The notes below the pieces were generated by a model, which was not told the DNA's origin, ran no database searches, and saw only the letters and a list, made by a program, of their open reading frames with translations. Both the position numbers and the translations under genes were made by a program. 34,977 bases of DNA. Origin: Euplotes cf. woodruffi 2 WChen-2021 (taxonomy: Eukaryota; Ciliophora; Spirotrichea; Euplotida; Euplotidae). Where the stretch lies: the NCBI GenBank assembly GCA_021441665.1, contig JAGYYN010023101.1, positions 1 through 34,977 on the forward strand, in the 5' to 3' direction. Positions 1-9,700 of the stretch are shown here, piece after piece (positions within the stretch are counted from its first letter, which is position 1; each line of letters starts with the position of its first letter).

Positions 1-1
1 T

Positions 2-1552
2 GACAGTAGATATTTCGTAAAACGACAGACTTACACTCGCGATACAAAGAATGATCTTCTCCGCAATAGTCTTGATAAATACGGCCTCGTCCGATTGTCA
101 GACGCGTGGGATCCAAAACGTCAAAGGTACTCAAAAGAAGTGAGTGAAGAGCAAACTAGCAAAAGAGTGTTTTCAAAGTCTCCAGCACGAAGCAAGACCC
201 CAGTCGAAGGAATAAACAAGCCTCGTCCGTCAACTGTGCTCAAATCCAAAGCTTCAGAGGAAGAAGCTCAAATTAAGAGATTTAAGACCATTCCAGTAAA
301 AGTAGAGCAAAAGGTCGCACATGAAGAGAAGAAAAAGGAGAATGATATTGGAACTGAGATCGACGAGATCGTCGAGTATCCAGACCAGTATTTCCTCGTC
401 GATGCCAACCATCCGATATTCCTCAACTCTCCAAGCAGAATTAAAAAAGAAGGCGAGTCTAATGAAGAAACTATTAAGAAATATGAAGATGTGCTTCGAG
501 ACATCAACCGAGAATTTAAAGATCTCATGAAACGCAATAAATATCTTGAGGCTAGACTGGAGAATGAAATTAGACTTGTAGAACCGAAGGCTGAGATTAT
601 TGAAAGACTCCAACAGCAGATAGAAGACCTCAAAGCTGAAAGACAACACCAGTCGTCTGCTTATTCTCTTGAACGAGACCAGTGCAAAAAAGAGATCGCA
701 AGTTTACAGTACCAAGTCAGTATTTTGCAGGATAAAGACGAAAAACATAGAATTGAGAAGTCCAACCTTCAGTTTACTGTTCAAAATCTCGAACTTTTGA
801 ACAACAAAATGACTGAGAATGAAAGGAAAAATCAAAGAGAAATCAATCAACTTCTTGAAAAACTTTCCAACGCTGAGAATAACTCAAAAGTCCAAGAAGT
901 CGTTGTTGCTAATTACAATAAACTGCGAGATTCATACCAAGTAAATTCAAAAACCAAACTTTTTAAAATTACCGTTTTAGGCTGAAATTTCAAGAGAACA
1001 AAAAAGAAGAGAAAGTTTAGAAAATGAAAATACACTGCTTAGAAAGCATCTTTCTGAGCAGGCATACTCGATAGATCAGCTTAACACGCAAGTCGAGTCG
1101 CTCAAGCAGACTGTTTACAGCCAAAACCTCACGATTGATAACCTGAAAGCAACGAAGAAATACTATGAAGAGCCAGCAAGAGACTTCGCGCCGATCAAGT
1201 TCGACCAACTAACTGGAATCCTTCCAGTTTTCGAGTCGAAGATCCAAGCGGATCCTTACGGAGCGCAGTAAGCTCGCTTTTTCGATTTATTAAAATAACT
1301 TCATTCGCTGTGCTGACTCCGCTTAGACTCAGACCTTTCAGCCCAGAAAGAGACGTGAAGATCATCCCTTCTCCTGTAAGACTGTCCTCGGCTGCGAGAA
1401 AGGAGATTGCAGAGATCGAGTTCAACGGCAGAGCTGGAGTTAAAAGCAAAAAGCACTGCACGATCGACTGCATCTTCTCGAATAGGCCTTGCGACCAGTG
1501 CGGAAAGGGCAGAGACCAGAGAACCTCAATGAACTTAGGCTTCTTGCCTTAA
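2..1552 (+). CDS. Coiled-coil protein, 5' end missing
   Basis: The reading frame is already open at base 2, so the start lies outside the window. Three exons are visible (2-940, 981-1267, 1327-1552) with introns of 40 nt (941-980) and 59 nt (1268-1326); phases agree and give 483 codons up to TAA at 1550. The N-terminal part is basic and low in complexity, the middle (about residues 150-400) is charged coiled coil rich in E, K, Q and L, and the C-terminus carries four cysteines (CTIDC and CDQC) that could bind a metal. No known domain is recognised. A structural or cytoskeletal role is only a guess from the coiled coil. Confidence 0.85.
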
Positions 1553-1803
1553 TTGATTTCCCCTTCAATTACACTTTTATCATAATTTATTATTTCCTTA
1601 ATAAACTGCGTTTTTCATTTTTATTCAAATAGTAATTTATTAATAAAAATAAAATTTATTTTGATGATTCTAAAATAATTTATTTATTCGGAGTTTCTAC
1701 TTTGACTATAAAAAAAATTAATTTTAAAATATAAAAATAATAATTTCGCTTGATTCTACCCTAAAGTGTAAAATAAGAAATTGGGCTGTAATAATTATTA
1801 AAA

Positions 1804-2423
1804 ATGAACGACAGAGAGGTAAGTCAAAATCTCTCAATCTTAGGAGGAAAACAAGCACAGAAAGCACGAAAGGAGGAGGCGTAACTACAACCGCAGGAGA
1901 GACAGCAGTGACGACTCCCGAGATGAAAGAAAGCGTAAGACTACCTCCGCTCACTGCGAGTTTATTTCCTTATCTCGATATCATTGCTGAACTTGCAGTC
2001 TAGGAAGGATTAGAATATACGATAGTGATAAGTCCAGCAGCAGCGATAGCAGTAATGAAAGGAGACGCAGGCAGAAGAAGCACAGCAAGGAAAGACGACA
2101 TAAAGTAAACTCAATTTTAAATCCAGATACTGATATACTTAATTCTACATTTTGTACTGCTAGTTACAAAATAAATATTGATGTAGAAAGACTCAAACGA
2201 AGTACTGAAGTACGAAATATGAATAAAACGGCAGGAGAGAACCAAGGACAAACCACAACACAAACACAAAAATAAAGATGATCACGGCAGGAAGGAGAAA
2301 AAGAGTCCAGACCGCGAAAAAGAAAGCGTGGGTAAGGATAAAGACAAGAATAAGCCTTCAGCAGTCGTCTATACACTAAATAAAGGAAAACTTGCAAGTA
2401 TCATTAAGCAGACTTTGATCTAG
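1804..2423 (+). CDS. Small Arg/Ser/Lys-rich protein, splicing-factor-like
   Basis: ATG at 1804, introns at 1819-1843 (25 nt), 1935-2003 (69 nt) and 2105-2186 (82 nt; an alternative acceptor lies near 2237), TAG at 2421-2423. The spliced frame is about 147 residues, starting MNDREEENKHRKHERRRR, with a serine stretch (SDKSSSSDSS) and long R, K, H, D and E runs. Only the last 20 or so residues (YTLNKGKLASIIKQ) look folded. Composition is that of RS/RD-rich spliceosome-associated proteins, but there is no RNA-binding fold, so the role is inference. Three introns in 620 bp show how short introns are here. Confidence 0.6.
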
Positions 2424-3519
2424 ACCAAGCAATTTAAACTATTTATGCATTTCAATTGGAATTAATAAAACTTAAATCATTTTTATTACTTTTTTAAGCC
2501 AAAATATTAAGCAAAGTATAATTTAGCTTATTACAGATAATATATTTTAAGTATAAATAAAAATTAATTTTTATTAAACCTAAAAGTCTTCTGTTAGAAA
2601 CTGAGGACTGAATAATACTGAAGATTTATTATAAAATAAGCAGCATCTTTGCTATTATTCCTTTATCATTTTATAAATATATCATCTTTAAAAGGTAAAT
2701 CACAATTGTTAAATATTGCCTGACTAACGACCAACTGTCTTCCATCCTAACCGTCTGTACTCATTGAAGTTGGTTTTAGTTTCATTTGCTGTTGTCTATA
2801 TTTTTTGTAGTCGCAAAAGCACCTAAAATCTAGATCTTCAATTCTAGTGTGAGTTAATTTAACCTTACTAATGGTCACTAATATTAATCTGCGTGCTTTG
2901 AGATTAATTACTAAACCCAGTAATTTATTTAGTGAAAAATACTCGATCTTGCATTATTTATTTTGCTTACATTTTGATTATTCAAAAAGTCATTGATTTC
3001 CTCATTGTTTTTATTATTTTAATCTATGCATTTTAGATCGAATAGATCTCAATCCTCACTGTTGATGATGTCTTAGTAATCCTTCGCTAGTAAAATATTA
3101 TTTTGACGATTTATTCAATAATTACACTAAATCTCCAGTTCTTATGAATATCAGTTGCTTTAATATTATACTCAAATTTTAATATAAAATCGCATATACG
3201 GAGATTTATTTTTATTTCTAAAGATGTTTTTTAGTTTTAGTAAATAACTATAAAGTCCCTGTTTTTTATTGTTGTGCGTATATTATTTATCTGTGCTGGT
3301 TTCATCCAACATTTAAGTATCTATTTGCATTTTAGTCTAAATGACAACCTTCGTCTTTTCACAGTGTATTTTAAAATCCACTGCGATGTTCTAATGAGCC
3401 TATCGGGATGTTGCATTTGTCTTTCCAAGTAATCGTCTTTTTAATTAAAAAAATTATTTTTTTTACAACCGCTCATTTTTTATTTAAATAGTAGGTAAAA
3501 ATTGACGGTTTTTATAGGT

Positions 3520-3775
3520 TTTATATGCAGATTTTGGGGATTTTTAAAGGACACGTGGACTTGTGATAGAGGGAGGTTTTATTTTGGCGTTAAGAGTGGT
3601 TTTGATGGTGGAGATGGATTGGAGGGAAAAGGAGATTGAGTTTTATGATGGTTTAAAGCAGGGGTTGGATATATGTTTTATTTGAAAATCGAGATTATCA
3701 AGATGGAGATAGAGCATTAAGATTGCTAAGAGAGTGAGAGGAAGCGGCAGGAGCTTAGGTTTGGTTGTTTTTTTA
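3520..3775 (+). other. G-rich, C-poor block on the + strand
   Basis: Roughly 250 bases where the + strand is rich in G, A and T and almost free of C, in contrast to the surrounding A/T-rich DNA. Similar blocks occur at 8640-8869, 26440-26560, 30460-30550 and 33600-33720. No frame through it looks like protein. A possible meaning is a somatic chromosome end (see findings). Confidence 0.55.
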
Positions 3776-4092
3776 ATCTTGATTTAGTTTATTGTTTAAC
3801 TTAATTTTTTGTAGATAATATTTTGATTTCATGCGAACTTTTTTTTAGATTAATTTTATACAATTTTTTTAATGATTAAATTTTGTCATAAATAAATTAT
3901 ACTCCGATCATAAATCTAAATAACTCAATGTATAGCTAATATTATTTAAATTTATCTTATTTCACTTGTTTGGCAATAATAAATATATAAAGTACATCAA
4001 TAAGCACTTAAATATTTTACTTTAAAATTTGTGAGTGTATATACAATTCTATTGATAACATTTTGAGTTTGATAACTCTTAAAATTTTCTTT

Positions 4093-4132
4093 AAAATGCA
4101 TTCATAAAGCGAAAGAAATCGGAATGCATTTT
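4093..4132. repeat. Perfect 11-bp inverted repeat (hairpin)
   Basis: AAAATGCATTC at 4093-4103 is matched exactly by GAATGCATTTT at 4122-4132, with an 18-nt loop. A sequence resembling a pol III B box (GGTTCGAATC) follows at about 4138, and a short T run at about 4161. The flanks of the B-box-like motif do not pair as a tRNA T stem. A small RNA gene is possible but unproven. Confidence 0.35.
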
Positions 4133-4875
4133 TCCGGGTTCGAATCTGCAAAAGAATTTCTTTTTGTTATGAAGACAATTTTATATGCAAATCTTAACTA
4201 AATCTTCTCTTTCGAATACCCAATCACGCTAATTAATTGCTGTGCTAAAAACTAGCAGATTCCAACGAATTCTAGTCTAACCTTGCCTTCTCGATACAAA
4301 ACTGCATATAATAATATTTTTGACTAAACAGCGTAAAAATAATAAAACCGTAAAATTAATTTTACTAAGCTAAAAATCGATTTTGTTAAAGGTTAAGTTT
4401 TTTGATAAATAAAAAAAGTATTTTTGATTGTTTATTTAAAATAAAAGTAGAGGGTGCACTTGTTATTAGTGACATGTACTTTTATCTGCATTGTTCCTTT
4501 GAACAAAAAATTTGAAATAGTTGTGACAAAGTAAATCAAAAAAATAAACAAATGGGGCGAGGTTGAATTACTTCAACAATAACAAAATAAAAATTTATAA
4601 TTAAAATAATTTTTACATATTTAAAATGTGATCATTTAGAGGTTTAAGTCGAAAGAAGTTTTTGTTGTCGGTATGATTTTTTGGAGAGATTTCGATTTTA
4701 TAAGTTTAGATGTGTGGAATAGCTCACTTATTTGAAAAAAATCAATTTACCTTATATTATGTTGTAATTAACTGTAAATTTAAATTTATGTTTATTTTCG
4801 ATGCATAGTTCCTATTTCAATTAAAATTCTATAATTATAAAAAATAAACATGTGGTTTATCATCATATCACACAT

Positions 4876-5047
4876 ATGAGCACACTACCAAAAATCAAAA
4901 TTAAAAACATATTCAATGAAGCCTTCTCTCCGCCTAAATTCATCTTTCAAAATGCATCTCTACAGGCAGTGCCTTCTTCTAAATACCATCAATAAAACTA
5001 GCATCAATATCAAAAAAATTCAGAAGTCTAGGACTGTTTATATTTAA
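4876..5047 (+). CDS. Possible tiny ORF, probably not a gene
   Basis: An ATG at 4876 opens 39 codons to a TAA at 4993-4995, preceded by CAA. A +1 shift there would extend it to 57 residues ending at 5047. The segment is C-rich and G-poor, like the non-coding block at 9207-9626, so the frame may be a by-product of composition. No similarity is recognised. Confidence 0.15.
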
Positions 5048-5419
5048 TTTCAAAGCTGATTCTAAGCTCATTTCATTTACTGATTTTTTTTGTATTGTAT
5101 CTTAAACGTAAATAATAATTTATCAAAATCTCAGTTGTTTGCATTTTATTTGTCACAGTCAAAAAGATGACAATTTTTTGTTTTAATATATAAATAACTT
5201 CTAATTTGCAAAATATACACTAATCAGTAGTACAATAAAATATATTTTATATTTATCAACAAAACTAATTTTTTTATGTAAATACTCTTTTGTCTGCCTT
5301 CAGTAGAATTAATTATTATAGAATTCAATAATCAATTAAAAAAATAAATATTTTTTAATTATCTAGTTTTATTATATAAAATTCGAAATTTAAAAATATT
5401 GAATATCCCGAAATTTGAA

Positions 5420-6792
5420 TTAAATTTGATTTGGCTTCATCGGTCCTTCGTAATGTTCAGACTCTTCGACTTCTTCCTCAACTGAATGTTCGATTTGCTG
5501 TATCTGCGTCCGGACTTCAATAGGCTTTCTCAAAGGCTCTTTGACTCACAGAGGGCAGACGTTATTGCCGATCCATTTTACATGGGCTCATTTTGAATGC
5601 AGCCAATGTCCGACTGATCATTGCATTTCAGGCTGGTGAACCTTAATCATTCTTTTACATTTCTCACAATAGCGAGGCTTGAGACATCGCCACGCCCGAG
5701 AGAAGAAATTTAACGAGTCCAGGTCTTTCGTATTTTGATCTCCTTTGCCTTCTTTCTCCTTCTTGCTTGCCTTCTTCCTTTTGATTTTCTTTTTGCCTTT
5801 GTCTCCGTTTTCCTCCATCGGACCATTTGTTTCTAAATTTTCAGTATTTTTGGATTCTTTTTGGTTTTCAAGATCAGCTGGTAATTTTGAATCTTTCGCG
5901 ATAGCTGATTTCGGCTTTGACTTGGCCTTAGATTTGGTCTTCACCTTCTTCTTTTTCTTCGTTTTGGGCTTTGAACTGGAAATACGAAAGTTAGGTAATT
6001 TAAATTTAAAACAGCCCAAGGCCATTTGAAGTCTAAGTTGAAACTACTGTACCTTTTATTTGACCGGGAGGACTGTAAGTCTCTTGCACTGTCGAGGTTA
6101 TTTATATCAGGCTGGTATTCCTCATTGCCATCGTATTCACCGCCTTCATTGACGACGTCGCTGCGGTTTGAGCGGCTGTCGTATTCACCAGAGTCTTCTG
6201 CACGCCTTTTTATTCAGAATCATCAGCAGAGACAAAATGTGAATGGGTATATAATAATCTTGGCGATTATGTAGACGATGAACGGAAAGAAGTAAATAAT
6301 CAGCAGCCACAGCTTCATGATCCAGGGGTGGTTCATAAACGTTATTACTGTGAATCCAAACACGAAGTTTACTGATATCAACTGCTTCTGGTTTGTTCGA
6401 TCGAGATAGTACCCGAGCACTGTCCAAACTGACGCTATTGCTCCGACTTTGAGTAATAAAAAGATAATCCAAAACTTCTCCCAAGCTCGCGCAATGTAAA
6501 AGGAGAAGTTGCGCATGCACTTCCAATCGAGGAATACAACTGGGAAGCCAAGAAGGTATATCACCCACTGGCCGTAGAAATTCTGTGCTTTAAAGCTGTC
6601 CTTGGTGTACCCATAGCGTGAGTTAATCGTTCTGATGATTCCAATATGGAAGAGGATGAGTAGCGCTAGCCAGAGGTAAAACACCATGTCGCTGTTGCTG
6701 AATGCATTGACCCACACGATCCTGGCATACACCCACCACGCGTAGGTGTATATAATCAGTAAATATGTGGGGATAAGAAAGCCGATCTCCAT
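5420..6792 (-). CDS. Multi-pass membrane protein with C-terminal RING-H2 finger (putative E3 ubiquitin ligase)
   Basis: ATG at 6792, one 20-nt intron (6033-6052), TAA at 5420-5422; 450 residues. The first 200 residues hold about five to six hydrophobic membrane spans and end in a cysteine cluster (CLCCCFCIKRR) that could be palmitoylated. A Ser/Asp-rich and then Lys-rich linker follows. The C-terminal finger reads C-x2-C-x12-C-x3-H-x2-H-x2-C-x10-C-x2-C, the RING-H2 spacing. Ligands 3, 6 and 8 are encoded by TGA, so the finger exists only if TGA is Cys. Membrane RING-H2 proteins are usually E3 ligases acting on membrane or secretory proteins; that role is inferred. An acidic tail follows the finger. 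Confidence 0.85.
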
Positions 6793-7334
6793 TGGTCTTC
6801 AACTCGGTATTTTAAAGTCTGCTTTATTTTAAAACTTTATTGTTTTCAACAAGATTGGAAATTGAACTAGTTTTAATATTTTAAATTACTTTACTCATAT
6901 TAAAATATTGCATAGAATACCATACCAAAAATACAGGAGATTAGTTTTTTAATATATCAATTTTAGTGAATTTAAATATTCATTCAATCTAGATTCTTAT
7001 AATTTCGTATAAATGATATTGAAAAAGTAATCAAAGTAAAATAAACACTTAATTAATTTAGAAAAAATAATATTTACTTGTTTAACCTCAAAATAATTGA
7101 ATTTTTTGATACACCAGTTTCCTTTTAAGCTTAACAGTTTTATTTAATGTATTTGCAATAATTTTAAAATAAGGTTATGATTGTTAGAGTATAACTAACA
7201 GTAATAATGAAATCATTATTATTTTTAATTTAATTATCGTAAGCATAAATTATAATATTAAAAATGTTAAGCTAAAAATATATTTTAAAATAATTAAACA
7301 TCTCAAAATACTCCGAAGCAGTCCTTAAAATAAG
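6793..7334. other. AT-rich spacer between divergent genes
   Basis: About 540 bases of A/T-rich DNA separating the starts of the RING-H2 gene (-) and the coiled-coil gene (+). Both promoters should lie here. No strong motif is seen. Confidence 0.6.
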
Positions 7335-8555
7335 ATGGAAAAAGAAGAAAAAGATGTGAAAAACACTGGATCTGATAAAGTCAGAGGTTCAGGAGAAAAG
7401 CCTAAAATCAAGCCGCATCCAAAGATCACTCCGACACAAAAGTCTAGCGAGGGAGGCATCAACGAAGAGATGAAGAGTAAATTCCTCATTAGATATTTAA
7501 TCCGCCTGCGCTTTCTATCTTACAAAATCTCACCGCATTTAACTTATATAGAAAAGCTAGAAGACTATGAGAAAGAGCTGGAGGAGCGCAAAGCAGTCAA
7601 GCCCAGCGACGAGCAAAAGAACAAGCTCTCACAGGAGATCGAGCAGCTTACCACAAACGCAGAGAACATTTTCTTCGGGAGAGGCGAGTTCTCAGGAAAG
7701 CCGGATTCTGAAAGAATCAAAGCGATGTATGAGCTGTACAAAGAAATCGCGAAGTCAAACCACGATGAACAGACCAGCCTTCTCAACTCGATCCTCGAGT
7801 ACGACCAGCACGACAGACTGATGGACATCGTGATGGGCGATGTCTCCAAAGAGGAGAACATCATCCATAAGCTCAAAATCATCATTCGAGATTTGCAAGA
7901 TAAAACACCCAAAATTAATGAAGAAGTCAAAAATTTTGTTGAAGCCCAGAGCAAGTGGAGAAAAGACAAAGAAGAAGAGTTCCAGAAGTCAATCGGAACC
8001 ATCAGAACTCAAATGAACTTCGCCAGTGAAGACAATGGCGAAAGCGAAATGATGTCGAAATACAACGAGCTCTGAAACTACGTCGAAACTATGAAGAAAG
8101 AAGTCGAAACTTTCAAAGAAGCAAGAGAAAAACTCGTCGCAGACCGTGACGAAAAGATCAAAGAACTCGAAGACACTAAGAACAAAAAGCTGAATGAAAG
8201 CAAGCAGAATATCGAAGAGAAAATCGAAACGCTAAAGACCGAAAATGATAGTTTCAAGAAGCAGCTTCCAATTATGAAGAAAGACTACAACAACCACAAA
8301 AACGAGTCTAAAAAGCTATTTACAATTATCGAAGCGAACAACAAGAAAAAGAAAGAGTACAAAGACCAAATTACACAGCTGAACAGCCAGATCTTCAAAC
8401 TAAAGGGTGAGACTAAAGAAAAGCAGATTTTAGTTTACAATCTCAACGAGTACGCCACAGGCAAGAAGAATTCACTAGAGTTGCTGAAGGCACAGCTCGA
8501 GCAAGTGACTAAGGAGTGCAATGAGATCCAAAAGCAGCTGACGAAGAAGGACTAA
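7335..8555 (+). CDS. Coiled-coil protein of unknown function
   Basis: ATG at 7335, TAA at 8553-8555. One in-frame TGA (8073-8075) is read as Cys (ELCNYV). A 75-nt stretch at 7477-7551 begins GTAAAT, ends TATATAG and would insert an odd hydrophobic segment; it is a multiple of three and is probably an intron, giving about 381 residues. The N-terminus is Lys/Pro-rich; from about residue 50 the protein is nearly continuous charged heptad coiled coil. It recalls axonemal or intraflagellar coiled-coil proteins only in general character, so no family is named. Confidence 0.85.
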
Positions 8556-8639
8556 GCATTTTTGCATAGATAACATACGTACTTCAACAGCCTTCTTTCT
8601 CACTTTTACCGAATTTATTCGCTATCAATGCGGGTTTGA

Positions 8640-8869
8640 GAATATTTATAAAATATTATTGAGAATTGGATAGAGAGGGTTTATTTAGGTAATTTAGGGG
8701 AATAATTTGCATCGGGATGGATGTGGTTGTCTTTAAATTGTTAGAGAGAATTTTTAGGTTTGGATATTAAGATTGGAAAGGTAGGATTTTAGGTTTGATT
8801 GTATTTAGAATGCTTTTTATGATTGAATTACTTGATTTTTTTAATAAATATTATTGAAAGGATTTTTTA
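8640..8869 (+). other. G-rich, C-poor block
   Basis: Between the coiled-coil gene and the NZF gene the + strand is rich in G and T and poor in C, as at 3520-3775. No coding frame is seen. It contains TATTGAAAGG at about 8851, close to the published Euplotes chromosome-breakage consensus (HATTGAAaHH) but not exact, and such matches are expected by chance in AT-rich DNA. Confidence 0.45.
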
Positions 8870-9114
8870 ATGGATCAAGGTATGACAAGTTTAAAATTTA
8901 TTTTGGATCAAAGTCTTAGTTTTTTGCTGAGAAGATAGTTGTAGAGAATAATATTGATTTGATTTTAGGATCAAGCGGTGAAGTTAAACCTGAAGATGAC
9001 ACGAAAACTACTGATCAAGTTGATTTTGTAACATGAGAATCTTGTACCTTCGTAAATCCAGCTGCAAACAATTCTTGTTCGATATGTGGAAACGTCCTCA
9101 TCCACAAAAAGTAG
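8870..9114 (+). CDS. 51-residue protein with a single NZF/RanBP2-type zinc finger
   Basis: ATG at 8870, an 89-nt intron at 8880-8968, TAG at 9112-9114; exon lengths 10 and 146 give exactly 52 codons. The finger reads CESCTFVNPAANNSCSIC, i.e. C-x2-C-T-F-x-N-x6-C-x2-C, the NZF/RanBP2 signature; the first Cys is TGA (9034-9036). The usual Trp two residues before the first Cys is replaced by Val. NZF fingers bind ubiquitin, and related RanBP2 fingers bind RNA; which applies is unknown. The protein is almost nothing but the finger. It could instead be a fragment of a longer gene, though no other exon is apparent. Confidence 0.6.
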
Positions 9115-9206
9115 TTTCCACCTTAAACTCAACTTCATAGCTTAAAATTATTTTAAGCATATCTATCTTTAAACTCTCTATAATTTCTCTATTTAAAAAC
9201 CGTTTT

Positions 9207-9626
9207 TTGACATATAAAAGACCAATAACACCAAATAGTTACCAAATTGCTAATCTAAACTTACTGTCTCAACTTATGCACTTCCTTCCAAATAAATCAA
9301 ATTTCGGTCTTTCCTATCTCCTGCTTCAACCTAAATCCAATCTTTCAATCTTATCAAATAAACAACACCAACTTCACCAAACCAATCAACCCCTCAAATC
9401 CCACAATCCCAAAAAAATAAAAAACATCCTCAATTACCCCACCTTCCATTCCGCATCCAAATACCAACAACCTGCACATCACCATCCAGCCCTCTTCAAT
9501 CAACCTTCTTACCTTTCCCTTCTTTCCTCAATATCACTGCATAAGCATCACAAATCCCACATAATCTGCTCTCTCCATAAAATCCTACCAAAACTAGCAC
9601 AACTGCAGTTCTACAAAAACATATAA
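9207..9626. other. C-rich, G-poor block (open frame is compositional)
   Basis: About 420 bases in which the + strand has many C, A and T but very little G. One frame stays open for 139 codons, but the translation is a repetitive mix of S, L, N, H, P, K and Q with no pattern of a folded protein, and G scarcity removes TGA and TAG. I treat it as non-coding, mirror image of the G-rich blocks. Confidence 0.5.
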
Positions 9627-9700
9627 ATACATTTAATTTTAACCCGCATCAGCCTGCATTTATTTATTTCAGTTCGATATATTGAGTACTAAATAATCGA

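Larger units (their letters stand above)
2424..4875. other. AT-rich spacer without a recognisable gene
   Basis: About 2.4 kb of A+T-rich DNA with stops in all frames on both strands even when TGA is read as Cys and short introns are allowed. It contains a G-rich block (3520-3775) and a perfect inverted repeat (4093-4132), listed separately. I see no transposon open reading frame and no terminal repeats. Confidence 0.6.

Noticed and set aside
4130-4150. tRNA gene suggested by GGTTCGAATC
   Set aside because: The bases on both sides do not pair as a T stem and no A box is at the right distance.
5745-6274. + strand ORFs over the RING-H2 gene
   Set aside because: Antisense shadows of the Lys-rich linker (F/L/S-rich translation).
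9207-9626. 139-codon + strand ORF as a gene
   Set aside because: Its openness follows from near-absence of G; the translation is low-complexity and mirrors other skewed blocks.
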